Assembly: GCF_040659735.1 (NCBI RefSeq)
Contig: NZ_JBFANZ010000025.1
Span: 20,403 to 84,402 of the forward strand
Length of the DNA stretch: 64,000 bases
Reading direction: 5' to 3'
From: Micromonospora_I sp040659735
Lineage (GTDB): Bacteria > Actinomycetota > Actinomycetes > Mycobacteriales > Micromonosporaceae
Shown: piece by piece, positions 1 to 8,051 of the stretch
Layout: each line of letters begins with the position of its first letter
Numbering within the stretch: position 1 is the first letter of the stretch
Position numbers and translations under genes: made by a program
The notes under the pieces: generated by a model
Told to the model about the DNA's origin: nothing
Database searches by the model: none
The model's input: only the letters and a program-made list of their open reading frames with translations

Positions 1-939
1 CACCGCGCGCAGCACCCGTCCCCAGAGCTCCACCACCCGTTTCGCGGTCTGGTCGCCGCCGCGCCGTTCCACGAACTCGGCGGCCTTGCTCAGGTATTCC
101 TGCTGGATCTCCAGCGCGCTCACCTCCTTGTTGGAGGCGAGCCGGATCTTGCGCCGTCCGGTGATGTCGTGCGAGACCTCGCGGATCGCCCGGATCGGGT
201 TCTCCAGCGACAGGTCCCGCATCACCACGCCGGCCTCGATCATCCGCAGCACGAGGTCGGCGGTGCCGACCTTGAGCAGCGTGGTGACCTCGTTCATGTT
301 CGAGTCACCGACGATGACGTGCAGGCGGCGGTAGCGCTCGGCGTCGGCATGCGGCTCGTCGCGGGTGTTGATGATCGGCCGGGACCGGGTGGTCGCCGAC
401 GACACCCCTTCCCAGATGTGTTCGGCCCGCTGCGACAGGCAGTACACCGCGCCCCGCGGTGTCTGCAGCACCTTGCCGGCGCCGCAGATCAACTGCCGGG
501 TGACCAGGAACGGGATCAGCACATCGGCCAGGCGCCCGAACTCACCGTGCCGGGACACCAGGTAGTTCTCGTGGCAGCCGTAGGAGTTGCCGGCGGAATC
601 GGTGTTGTTCTTGAACAGGTAGATCTCGCCCGCGATCCCCTCGTCGTGCAGCCGCTTCTCGGCGTCGACGAGCAACCCCTCCAGGATCCGCTCCCCGGCC
701 CGGTCGTGGGCGACCAGGTCCGCGACGGAGTCACACTCGGGGGTCGCGTATTCGGGGTGGGAGCCCACGTCGAGGTAGAGCCGGGCGCCGTTGCGGAGGA
801 ACACGTTGCTGGAGCGTCCCCAGGACACGACGCGGCGGAACAGGTAGCGGGCCACCTCGTCCGGCGACAGCCGCCGCTGTCCGCGGTAGGTGCAGGTGAC
901 GCCGTACTCGGTCTCAAGCCCGAAGATTCGCCGTTCCAT
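1..939 (-). CDS. pafA: Pup--protein ligase PafA, 3' end outside window
   Basis: PafA forms the isopeptide bond between the C-terminal glutamate of Pup and lysines of target proteins, using ATP. The visible 313 residues start with MERRIFGLETEYG, the carboxylate-amine/glutamine-synthetase-like nucleotide-binding start of the PafA/Dop family, and contain LYLDVGSHPEYATPE and FKNNTDSAGNSYGCHENY, which are family hallmarks. It lacks the extra loop seen in Dop near residues 35-75, so it is the ligase and not the deamidase. The start is the ATG at 937-939, and the reading frame runs off the window at base 1. The rhamnose genes lie upstream of it, whereas in M. tuberculosis pafA also sits apart from prcBA. 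Confidence 0.95.
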   Translation of the reverse strand, partial: MERRIFGLETEYGVTCTYRGQRRLSPDEVARYLFRRVVSWGRSSNVFLRNGARLYLDVGSHPEYATPECDSVADLVAHDRAGERILEGLLVDAEKRLHDEGIAGEIYLFKNNTDSAGNSYGCHENYLVSRHGEFGRLADVLIPFLVTRQLICGAGKVLQTPRGAVYCLSQRAEHIWEGVSSATTRSRPIINTRDEPHADAERYRRLHVIVGDSNMNEVTTLLKVGTADLVLRMIEAGVVMRDLSLENPIRAIREVSHDITGRRKIRLASNKEVSALEIQQEYLSKAAEFVERRGGDQTAKRVVELWGRVLRAV

Positions 940-1007
940 GAACAGACATTAGCCGCCCGAGGCCCCGGATGGTCACTGTCAGGCGAGGGCGTCGCGCCTG
1001 TCGGTGC

Positions 1008-1631
1008 CTAAATTCCCTCCGAGTACGGCATTCCGCCTGGCCGCAGGCCCTCCACAAACGACCGACACGTCTCGTACGACGGCAGCAGCCCCGCCTCGCG
1101 GGCCTGCGCGAGACTCGGCGCCGCGTCGTCGCGCGCGGAGAGCAACGGCGTCTCCACCGGCCATTCGATCGCCAGCTCGGGGTCGAGCGGATGCACCGCG
1201 TGCTCGCCCGCCGGGTTGTAGGTGGTCGAGCAGAGGTAGCTCAGCGTCGCGTCGTCGGTCAGCGCGCAGAAGCCGTGCCCGAGCCCTTCGCCGAGGTAGA
1301 CGGCGCGGCGGTCCACGTCGTCGAGGCGCACCGCCTCCCACTGGCCGAAGGTCGGCGATCCGATCCGGATGTCGACGATCACGTCGACGACCGTGCCGCG
1401 CACGCAGGTGACGTACTTGGCCTGGCCGGGCGGCACGTCGGCGAAGTGGATGCCGCGCACGACCCCGCGCGCGGAGACCGAGAGGTTGCCCTGGGCGAGC
1501 CGCAGCGGATGTCCGACCGCGGCCGCGAGCCGGTCGAACCGGTACCACTCCATGAACAGCCCGCGCGGGTCACCGTGCTGCTGCGGGGTGATCTCCCACG
1601 CGCCCTCGATGCTGAGCGGTCGGATCTTCAT
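1008..1631 (-). CDS. rmlC: dTDP-4-dehydrorhamnose 3,5-epimerase
   Basis: RmlC epimerises dTDP-4-keto-6-deoxyglucose at C3 and C5, the third step of dTDP-L-rhamnose synthesis in the cytoplasm. The 207-residue cupin-fold protein begins MKIRPLSIEGAWEITPQQHGD and shows the family motifs DPRGLFMEWYR, QGNLSVSARGVVRGIHF (active-site His) and YLGEGLGHGF. The frame is open further upstream, but ATG 1631 gives the expected length and overlaps the rmlA stop by 4 bp (ATGA), so the two genes are translationally coupled. It is probably cotranscribed with rmlA. Confidence 0.95.
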   Translation of the reverse strand: MKIRPLSIEGAWEITPQQHGDPRGLFMEWYRFDRLAAAVGHPLRLAQGNLSVSARGVVRGIHFADVPPGQAKYVTCVRGTVVDVIVDIRIGSPTFGQWEAVRLDDVDRRAVYLGEGLGHGFCALTDDATLSYLCSTTYNPAGEHAVHPLDPELAIEWPVETPLLSARDDAAPSLAQAREAGLLPSYETCRSFVEGLRPGGMPYSEGI

Positions 1632-2524
1632 CGCTGCACGCCCCCGTTCGGCGTCTCGTGCGCCTCGGTCAGCAGGCCGAGCAGATAGTCGCCGTATCCG
1701 CTCTTGGTCAGCGGCTCGGCCAACGCGCGCAGCTGGGCGTCGTCGATCAGCCCCGCCCGCCACGCCACCTCCTCGACGCAGCCGATCTTCATGCCCTGCC
1801 GCTCTTCGATGACCCGGACGAACTCGGCGGCCTGCATCATCGAGGTGAATGTGCCGGTGTCCAGCCAGGCGGTGCCGCGGTCGAGGACGGTGACGGTGAG
1901 CTGGTCCTTTTCCCGGTACGCCTCGTTGACCGCCGTGATCTCGAGCTCGCCGCGGGCGCTCGGGGTCAGGTTGCGGGCGATCTCCACGACGCGGTTGTCG
2001 TAGAAGTACAGGCCGGGGACCGCGTAGCGGGACTTCGGAGCGGCCGGCTTCTCCTCGATCGAGAGCACCCGCCCCTCGGCGTCGAAGTGGACCACGCCGT
2101 ACTCCTGCGGGTTGGCGACCGGGTAGGCGAAGACCCGGCCACCGACCAGGTCTCCGTGGCTGGCCAACTGCCGGCCGAGGCCGACGCCGTGGAAGATGTT
2201 GTCGCCGAGAATGAGCGCGACGGACTCGTCACCGATGAAATCCGCACCCAGGACGAAGGCCTGGGCGATCCCCTCGGGCTTCGCCTGCGTCGTGTATTCC
2301 AGCCGCAGCCCGAACTGGCTGCCGTCGCCGAGCAGCCGCTGGAACTGGCTCTGATCCTCCGGGGTGGTGATCACCAGGATCTCCCGCACTCCCGACATGA
2401 CGAGGGTGGAGAGCGGGTAGTAGACCATCGGCTTGTCGAAGACCGGCATAAGCTGCTTTGACACCGCATGGGTGATCGGCCACAGCCGGGATCCGGTGCC
2501 GCCGGCAAGAAGGATTCCACGCAC
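1628..2524 (-). CDS. rmlA: glucose-1-phosphate thymidylyltransferase
   Basis: RmlA couples glucose-1-phosphate and dTTP to dTDP-glucose, the first step of the rhamnose pathway. The 298-residue protein starts (GTG) with MRGILLAGGTGSRLWP, the nucleotidyltransferase signature, followed by SKQLMPVFDKPMVYYPLS and ILGDNIFHG, which carries the metal-binding Asp. The length fits the short RmlA class. It is the promoter-proximal gene of the rmlA-rmlC pair and diverges from rmlB across an 89-bp gap, so the two halves of the pathway share one divergent control region. Confidence 0.96.
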   Translation of the reverse strand: MRGILLAGGTGSRLWPITHAVSKQLMPVFDKPMVYYPLSTLVMSGVREILVITTPEDQSQFQRLLGDGSQFGLRLEYTTQAKPEGIAQAFVLGADFIGDESVALILGDNIFHGVGLGRQLASHGDLVGGRVFAYPVANPQEYGVVHFDAEGRVLSIEEKPAAPKSRYAVPGLYFYDNRVVEIARNLTPSARGELEITAVNEAYREKDQLTVTVLDRGTAWLDTGTFTSMMQAAEFVRVIEERQGMKIGCVEEVAWRAGLIDDAQLRALAEPLTKSGYGDYLLGLLTEAHETPNGGVQR

Positions 2525-2613
2525 GCCGGGAGCCTACCGGCAGGCATTCCAACGCGCTGTCGCCGACGCACCCTGCCGGTTGTCGTCCGTCCGTCGCGTA
2601 GACTCCCGGACCC
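2525..2613. promoter_or_regulatory. divergent rmlAC / rmlBD promoter region
   Basis: This 89-bp gap separates the GTG start of rmlA (minus) from the GTG start of rmlB (plus). On the plus strand a TAGACT hexamer (2599-2604) lies 9 nt before the rmlB GTG and no Shine-Dalgarno sequence is visible, so rmlB is probably transcribed as a leaderless message. This is inferred from spacing only. Confidence 0.45.
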
Positions 2614-3630
2614 GTGAGGATCCTCGTCACCGGCGGAGCCGGATTCATCGGGTCTGAGTACGTGCGCATGCTGCTCAGCGGGCCTTCTGGCGCGCCTGGC
2701 GGCGCCGGCTCGACCGCACCGCAGCTCGCGCCCAGTGCCGTCACGGTTTTGGACAAACTGACCTACTCCGGCAACCTGGAGAATCTCGCCGTCGTACGGG
2801 ATGATCCGCGGCTGCGCTTTGTGCAGGGCGACATCTGTGACCCCGCCCTCGTCGACGAGATCGTCGCGGGTCACGACGTGATCGTGCATTTCGCCGCCGA
2901 GTCCCACGTCGACCGCTCGATCAACGGCGCCGCCCCGTTCGTCACGACCAACGTGCTCGGCACCCAGACGCTGCTCGACGCCGCGCTGCGGCACGGCACC
3001 GGCCGGTTCGTGCACGTCTCCACGGACGAGGTCTACGGCTCGATCGAGGAGGGCTCCTGGACCGAGGGCTGGCCGCTCTCGCCCAACTCGCCGTATTCGG
3101 CCTCCAAGGCCGGCTCCGACCTGCTCGCCCTCTCCTACCACCGCACGCACGGCATGGACGTCGTCCTGACCCGCTGCTCCAACAACTACGGGCCGTACCA
3201 GTTCCCGGAGAAGGTGATCCCGCTCTTCGTCACCAACCTGCTCGACGGCGGCACCGTGCCGCTCTACGGTGACGGTGGCAACATCCGCGACTGGCTGCAC
3301 GTCCACGACCACTGCGTCGGGATCGCCCTGGTTCAGGAGAAGGGGCGGGCCGGCGAGGTCTACCACATCGGTGGCGGGACGGAGCTCACCAACAAGGAGC
3401 TGACCGGACGGCTGTTGGAGGCCTGCGGCGTGGGATGGGACCGGGTCGTGCCGGTCGCCGACCGCAAGGGGCACGACCGCCGCTACTCGCTGGACATCAG
3501 CAAGATCAGCGAAGAGCTGGGGTACGCGCCGAGCATCGACCTGGAGCGCGGCCTGACCGAGACCGTGCAGTGGTACCGGGACAACCGGGCCTGGTGGGAG
3601 CCGCTCAAGGCCCGCGCCGGCGTGGCATGA
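2614..3630 (+). CDS. rmlB: dTDP-glucose 4,6-dehydratase
   Basis: RmlB converts dTDP-glucose to dTDP-4-keto-6-deoxyglucose using bound NAD+. The 338-residue short-chain dehydrogenase has the N-terminal GGAGFIGS nucleotide motif, HFAAESHVDRSI, STDEVYG and the YSASK catalytic Tyr/Lys pair, followed by NNYGPYQFPEKVIP, all typical of RmlB. The start is GTG 2614. A small Gly/Ala/Pro-rich insert follows the first helix (about residues 26-40). Its stop overlaps the rmlD start by 4 bp. Confidence 0.96.
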   Translation: MRILVTGGAGFIGSEYVRMLLSGPSGAPGGAGSTAPQLAPSAVTVLDKLTYSGNLENLAVVRDDPRLRFVQGDICDPALVDEIVAGHDVIVHFAAESHVDRSINGAAPFVTTNVLGTQTLLDAALRHGTGRFVHVSTDEVYGSIEEGSWTEGWPLSPNSPYSASKAGSDLLALSYHRTHGMDVVLTRCSNNYGPYQFPEKVIPLFVTNLLDGGTVPLYGDGGNIRDWLHVHDHCVGIALVQEKGRAGEVYHIGGGTELTNKELTGRLLEACGVGWDRVVPVADRKGHDRRYSLDISKISEELGYAPSIDLERGLTETVQWYRDNRAWWEPLKARAGVA

Positions 3631-4505
3631 GCGGGCGCTGGCTCGTCACCGGGGCCGGGGGCATGTTGGGGCGGGATCTGCTCGCCGTGCTCGCCGCCCG
3701 TGACGACCTGACGGTAACCGCGGCGACCCGCGCCGACCTGGACATCACCGATCCGGACGCGGTCGCCGCGGCCGTCGCCGGCCACGACGTCGTCGTCAAC
3801 GCGGCGGCCTGGACCGACGTCGACGGCGCGGAGACCGACGAGGCCGCGGCTACCGCGATCAACGGTGACGGGGTGGCACACCTCGCCACGGCCTGTGCCC
3901 GCGGTGGCGGTCGACTGATCCACGTGTCGACCGACTATGTCTTCCCCGGCGACGCCGCCGCCCCGTACCGGGAGGACGGCCCGACCTCGCCGGTCAACGC
4001 CTACGGCCGCAGCAAACTCGCCGGCGAGCGGGCCGTGGTCCGGCTGCTGCCGGAGAGCGGCTACGTCGTGCGCACGGCGTGGCTCTACGGCGCGCACGGC
4101 GCCAACTTCGTCGCCACCATGCTGCGCCTGGCCGTGGAGCGGGAGCAGCTCGACGTCGTCGACGACCAGCACGGCCAGCCGACGTGGTCGTTCGATCTGG
4201 CGCAGCGGCTCGTCGCGCTCGGCGACGCCGCCCGGGCCGGGCTCGCTCCGGCCGGCGTTTACCACGGCACCGCCTCCGGGCAGACCACGTGGTACGGCCT
4301 GGCTCGCGCCGCGTACGCGCTACGCGGCCTGGACCCCGACCGGATCCACCCGACGACCAGCGAGCGGTTCCGTCGCCCGGCGCCCCGGCCGGCGTACAGC
4401 GTGCTGGGGCACACACGGTGGCAGCTCGCCGGCCTGCCGCCCATGCGGGACTGGCACGACATGCTCGCCGACGCCTTGCGAGCCGGCGTGGCGCTCCCGG
4501 TATAG
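3627..4505 (+). CDS. rmlD: dTDP-4-dehydrorhamnose reductase
   Basis: RmlD reduces the 4-keto intermediate to dTDP-L-rhamnose with NAD(P)H. The frame is open far upstream, but the ATG at 3627 overlapping the rmlB stop (ATGA) gives a standard 292-aa protein starting MSGRWLVTGAGGMLGRDLL. The Rossmann glycine motif, STDYVFPG, YGRSK (Tyr/Lys) and RTAWLYG are all present. With rmlA, rmlB and rmlC the full four-enzyme pathway is encoded in 3.5 kb. Confidence 0.95.
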   Translation: MSGRWLVTGAGGMLGRDLLAVLAARDDLTVTAATRADLDITDPDAVAAAVAGHDVVVNAAAWTDVDGAETDEAAATAINGDGVAHLATACARGGGRLIHVSTDYVFPGDAAAPYREDGPTSPVNAYGRSKLAGERAVVRLLPESGYVVRTAWLYGAHGANFVATMLRLAVEREQLDVVDDQHGQPTWSFDLAQRLVALGDAARAGLAPAGVYHGTASGQTTWYGLARAAYALRGLDPDRIHPTTSERFRRPAPRPAYSVLGHTRWQLAGLPPMRDWHDMLADALRAGVALPV

Positions 4506-4542
4506 TGCACCCTCCCCCCACACGCACCAGGAGAACTCCGAC

Positions 4543-5586
4543 ATGTCCGACGGGACGGCCAGCGCGGACGCCAGCAATCTGCCGCAGGTCAGTGCGATCG
4601 TCCTCGCCTGGAAGGCCGAGCCGTTGTTGCGCCGGTCGGTCGAGACGCTGCTCGCCTCGGCCAAGGTGGACGTCGAGGTGATCCTCGTCGACAACGGCTG
4701 CACCACCGACGACGTCGAGGTGCTCGGCAAGCTCCCCGGCGTGGTGGTCGTGGGCGAGGGCGAGAACCTCGGCTTCTCCGCCGGCTGCAACCTCGGCGTC
4801 GCCGCGTCGCACGGCGAGTACGTGGCGCTGGTCAACGGCGACGCGATCGTCGAGCCGAACACGCTGTCCCGACTGGTCGAGGAGCTCGGCAAGCCGGATA
4901 TCGGGATCGCGGCCGGCGCCGTCCGGCTGGCCGACGAGCCGGATCTGCTCAACTCCAATGGCAACGAGGTGCACGTGCTGGGAGTGAGCTGGATCGGCGG
5001 CTTCCGGCAGCGGGAGACGCGGGTGGAGCCGACCGAGACGGCCGGGGCGATGGGCGCCTGCCTGGTGACCACCCGGGCGCATTGGGACCGGCTCGGCGGC
5101 TTCGACCCCCACTACTTCGCGTACCACGAGGACGCGGACCTCTCGATCCGCACCTGGCGGGTCGGGCTGCGGGTGGTCAACGTGCCCGACGCGGTCGCCT
5201 TGCACCGCTACGAGTTCAGCCGGAACAGCTTCAAGTACTACCTGGTCGAGCGGAACCGCCTGATGTTCGTGGCGACTCTCTGGGGTCGGCGGTCGCTGCT
5301 GCTGCTCGCGCCGCCCCTGCTCGCGCTCGAAGCGGTCATGCTGCTGCTCGCGGTCAAGGAGGGCTGGATCCGCGACAAGCTGCGCGGGTACGGCTGGCTC
5401 TGGCGACACCGCCGGCATCTGCGTGAGCGTCGACGGATCGTGCAGGCCGAGCGCACCGTCCCGGACCGGGAGTGGATGCGGGTCCTCACCGACCGGTTCA
5501 ACACTCCGCTGATCAACCCGCCGGGCGTGCGACTCCTCAACGCCTCCATGTCGGCGTACTGGAGCGCCGTGCGCCGCTGGATCTGA
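4543..5586 (+). CDS. GT2 glycosyltransferase, rhamnosyltransferase-like
   Basis: This is a 347-aa family-2 glycosyltransferase. An AGGAG Shine-Dalgarno lies just before ATG 4543. The protein has the GT-A core (SAIVLAWKAEPLLRRS, ILVDNGCTTDD, NLGFSAGCNLG, a NGD metal-site segment, HEDADLSIRTW) and a hydrophobic C-terminal stretch (LLLLAPPLLALEAVMLLLA) that suggests membrane association. This layout is typical of WbbL-type rhamnosyltransferases. The position directly after rmlBD makes use of dTDP-rhamnose for a cell-wall or exported glycan likely, but the acceptor cannot be read from sequence. Confidence 0.85.
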   Translation: MSDGTASADASNLPQVSAIVLAWKAEPLLRRSVETLLASAKVDVEVILVDNGCTTDDVEVLGKLPGVVVVGEGENLGFSAGCNLGVAASHGEYVALVNGDAIVEPNTLSRLVEELGKPDIGIAAGAVRLADEPDLLNSNGNEVHVLGVSWIGGFRQRETRVEPTETAGAMGACLVTTRAHWDRLGGFDPHYFAYHEDADLSIRTWRVGLRVVNVPDAVALHRYEFSRNSFKYYLVERNRLMFVATLWGRRSLLLLAPPLLALEAVMLLLAVKEGWIRDKLRGYGWLWRHRRHLRERRRIVQAERTVPDREWMRVLTDRFNTPLINPPGVRLLNASMSAYWSAVRRWI

Positions 5587-5600
5587 CCACCCGCGGGTCG

Positions 5601-5637
5601 CTGTCGAGCTGAACCGTCTGTGCCATCAGCTCGACAG
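5601..5637. terminator. hairpin after GT2 gene
   Basis: A perfect 12-bp inverted repeat (CTGTCGAGCTGA / TCAGCTCGACAG) with a 13-nt loop starts 15 bp after the GT2 stop. It lies between convergent genes and probably terminates the rmlBD-GT transcript. No U-tract follows, as is usual in actinobacteria. Confidence 0.55.
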
Positions 5638-5735
5638 GCCTCGGCGCTCGACAGGTGTCGGTGCGCAGACCGCCGAGGGCGGCCGGCGCGCCGGGGCCGA
5701 CACGACGCGGGGCCGACAGGCCTGGGCCACAATGC

Positions 5736-5766
5736 CGATGGCGCCCGCGAACCGCGGGCGCCATCG
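5736..5766. terminator. strong hairpin at end of proteasome operon
   Basis: A perfect 14-bp inverted repeat (CGATGGCGCCCGCG / CGCGGGCGCCATCG) has a 3-nt loop and lies 17 bp past the prcA stop. It is GC-rich and very stable. It is the likely terminator of the minus-strand pup-prcB-prcA transcript and may also act on the convergent transcript. Confidence 0.7.
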
Positions 5767-5782
5767 TTACCGCTCGGAGTCG

Positions 5783-6619
5783 TTACTCGTCGCGCGGGTT
5801 GTCGGCCTTGTCCTCGAGATCTGCCGAGGCGGCGGACGCGATCGGCTTCTGCGGCCCCGGCTCCGGGGTTTTCGGGGGCTCGTCGCGCGCCTCTCCCGGC
5901 TCGGCGACCTTGGCCGCCGCGTCGCCGTCGAGGAGCGCGGTCAACGCGGCGCCGGTGATGCGGCGGAAGGTACGACCCTTGCGCCGCCGGTCCAGGATCG
6001 CGACCTCCAGTTGGTTGGCCGCGATCGTGCGGGCTGCGCCCCCTTCACCGCCGACGCTGCTCAGCGCCTGCAGAGCGAGCTTCACCGCGTCGCTCAGCGG
6101 CATGTCCGCCCGGTGGCTGGAGCGCAGCACGCCGGAGATCGCGTCCGCCTGGCCGCCCATCGCCATGCAGCCGGGCTCGTCGTTGACCGACCCGTCGTAC
6201 GTGAGGCGGTAGATCTCGTCGTCGTCGGGCGTCAGCCCCACCTCCGCCACGCAGATCTCCACCTCGAACGGCTTCGACTGCTCGGTGAAGATCGCGCCGA
6301 GCGTCTGCGCGTACGCGTTGGCGAGGGCGCGGCCGGTGACGTCGCGCCGGTCGTAGCTGAGCCCGTTGAGATCGGCCATCCGCACGCCGGCGCGGCGCAG
6401 GTTCTCGAACTCGTTGTAGCGCCCGACGGCGGCGAAGCCGATCCGGTCGTAGATCTCACTGACCTTGTGCAGGGCGCTGGACAGGTTCTCCGCCACGAAG
6501 AGCACGCCGCCCTCGTAGCTGAGCACCACGGCGCTCCGCCCACGGGCAATGCCCTTGCGGGCGAGCTCGGAGCGGTCCCGCATGATCTGCTCGGGCGAGG
6601 CGTAGAACTGCATTGCCAC
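5783..6619 (-). CDS. prcA: 20S proteasome alpha subunit
   Basis: PrcA forms the outer heptameric rings of the actinobacterial 20S proteasome and gates entry of unfolded pupylated proteins delivered by ARC/Mpa. The 278-aa protein begins MAMQFYASPEQIMRDRSELARKGIA, which matches the gating N-terminus, and has VGRYNEFENLRRAGVRMAD and CMAMGGQADAI. It has a long acidic, Pro/Ala-rich C-terminal tail (about 230-278) as in other actinobacteria. It lies 54 bp downstream of prcB. The alpha subunit lacks the catalytic Thr, as expected. Confidence 0.96.
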   Translation of the reverse strand: MAMQFYASPEQIMRDRSELARKGIARGRSAVVLSYEGGVLFVAENLSSALHKVSEIYDRIGFAAVGRYNEFENLRRAGVRMADLNGLSYDRRDVTGRALANAYAQTLGAIFTEQSKPFEVEICVAEVGLTPDDDEIYRLTYDGSVNDEPGCMAMGGQADAISGVLRSSHRADMPLSDAVKLALQALSSVGGEGGAARTIAANQLEVAILDRRRKGRTFRRITGAALTALLDGDAAAKVAEPGEARDEPPKTPEPGPQKPIASAASADLEDKADNPRDE

Positions 6620-6673
6620 GGCGGCGGTTCTCCTTCGACCTGGTCTGACGGGGTGCGATGGTGGGCGGCGGGG

Positions 6674-7513
6674 TCAGCCCCCGGGGTTCTCCATACGGCC
6701 GGCGACCACCGCTTCGGCGACCGCGGCCATCTCGGTCTCGGTCAGCCGGTGGGTGCCCTCCGCGGTCGCGGTCATGACGACGGGGTAGATCTTTCGGGAC
6801 AGGTCGGGGCCGCCGGTGGCGGTGTCGTCGTCGGCCGCGTCGTAGAGTGCCTCGACGGCGAGCCGTACGGCGTCCTCGGTGCTCAGCCCGGGGCGGAAGC
6901 GCTTCTTCAACGCGGACTTGGCGAAGAGCGAACCGGAGCCGATGGCGTCGTAGCCGGTCTCCTCGTAGGGGCCGCCCGTGACGTCGAAGCTGAAGATGCG
7001 GCCGGCGCGGGCCGGGTCGGTGGCGGCCAGGTCGAAGCCGGCGAAGAGCGGGATCACCGCCAGCCCCTGCATCGCGGCGCCGAGGTTTCCGCGGATCATC
7101 GAGGCGAGCCGGTTGGCCTTGCCGTCGAGGGAGAGCACCGCCCCCTCGATCTTCTCGTAGTGCTCGAGCTCCACCTGGAACAGCCGCATCAACTCGATGC
7201 CGATCCCCGCGGTGCCGGCGATGCCGATGAGCGAGTAGGCGTCGGCGGGGTGCACCTTCTCGATGTCGCGGCTGGCGATCAGGTTGCCCATCGTCGCCCG
7301 CCGGTCGCCGGCCATCACCACGCCACCGGCAGTGGCGATGGCGACGATCGTGGTGGCGTGCGGGGCGAGGTCGGCGGCGAGCCCCGGCGGCAACGGCCGG
7401 CGGCCGGGCAACATCTCGGGCGCCACCCTGCTCAGGAACTGGGTGAAGGAGGACGTCCCCGCGTTGGTGAAGACATCGGGAAGACGCCCGGATGGATCAA
7501 AACCCGCTGCCAC
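6674..7513 (-). CDS. prcB: 20S proteasome beta subunit
   Basis: PrcB is the catalytic subunit of the proteasome core. The 279-aa precursor has a propeptide of about 53 residues ending APHA, followed by TTIVAIATAGGVVMAGDRRATMGN. Thr54 would be the N-terminal nucleophile after autocleavage. The Lys33-equivalent Arg/Asp region and the GSGSLFAKS segment are present. It sits between pup and prcA in the conserved order pup-prcB-prcA. The pup-prcB gap is 163 bp. Confidence 0.97.
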   Translation of the reverse strand: MAAGFDPSGRLPDVFTNAGTSSFTQFLSRVAPEMLPGRRPLPPGLAADLAPHATTIVAIATAGGVVMAGDRRATMGNLIASRDIEKVHPADAYSLIGIAGTAGIGIELMRLFQVELEHYEKIEGAVLSLDGKANRLASMIRGNLGAAMQGLAVIPLFAGFDLAATDPARAGRIFSFDVTGGPYEETGYDAIGSGSLFAKSALKKRFRPGLSTEDAVRLAVEALYDAADDDTATGGPDLSRKIYPVVMTATAEGTHRLTETEMAAVAEAVVAGRMENPGG

Positions 7514-7676
7514 GTGGTTCCCTTCAGGTACGTGATCGTCTTGGCCCGGTTGGTGCCGAGATGTCCCGGCCTGACCGAGCCCGCCGTTGCAGTTGAAGCA
7601 GAATATCCCCGCACCCGTCAGGTGCGATCATCACGGTCCGATGCGCGATGTCGACCGGAGATAACGGGCGTTCCTC

Positions 7677-7892
7677 TCACTCGCCCCCTTTTTGCACGTA
7701 ACCCCGCACGAACTCCTCGGCGTTCTCCTCCAGTACGGAGTCGATTTCGTCGAGCAGATCGTCGACGTCCTCGGTGATCTCGGCGTGCCGCTCGGCGACC
7801 TCCGGGTTGGCCTCGGCGGTCGCCTCGTCGATCTCCTCGTCGCGACGCGCCTTGCCGGGCTGCGACTGACCGCCGGTGTCACGGGTAGCCAT
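7677..7892 (-). CDS. pup: prokaryotic ubiquitin-like protein Pup (ends GGE)
   Basis: Pup is the disordered modifier that tags proteins for proteasomal degradation. The frame is open upstream, but ATG 7892 with a strong GGAGG site gives a 71-aa protein starting MATRDTGGQSQPGKARRDEE. It carries the acidic coiled-coil segment that binds ARC (DVDDLLDEIDSVLEENAEEF) and ends VQKGGE. The C-terminal residue is encoded as Glu, so the protein is ligation-ready without deamidation by Dop. In M. tuberculosis Pup the residue is Gln. It lies upstream of prcBA, with an acyltransferase gene between it and dop. Confidence 0.97.
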   Translation of the reverse strand: MATRDTGGQSQPGKARRDEEIDEATAEANPEVAERHAEITEDVDDLLDEIDSVLEENAEEFVRGYVQKGGE

Positions 7893-8051
7893 CTGGGTTC
7901 CTCCCTCAAGCCTCCGGCCTACGCCCTGCGGCCGGACAATATCGCTTGGGAAAAACCTACCCTGCCGCCGCGACGAAAAGGTCCGCCGCACGCGACGTTT
8001 CGCGTACGGCGGACCGATCTTCGCGCGGTGAACTCCCGACCCGCCCGGGCC

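Noticed and set aside
5732..7777. 681-aa plus-strand open frame
   Set aside because: It is antisense to prcA and prcB and lacks a start site or domain.
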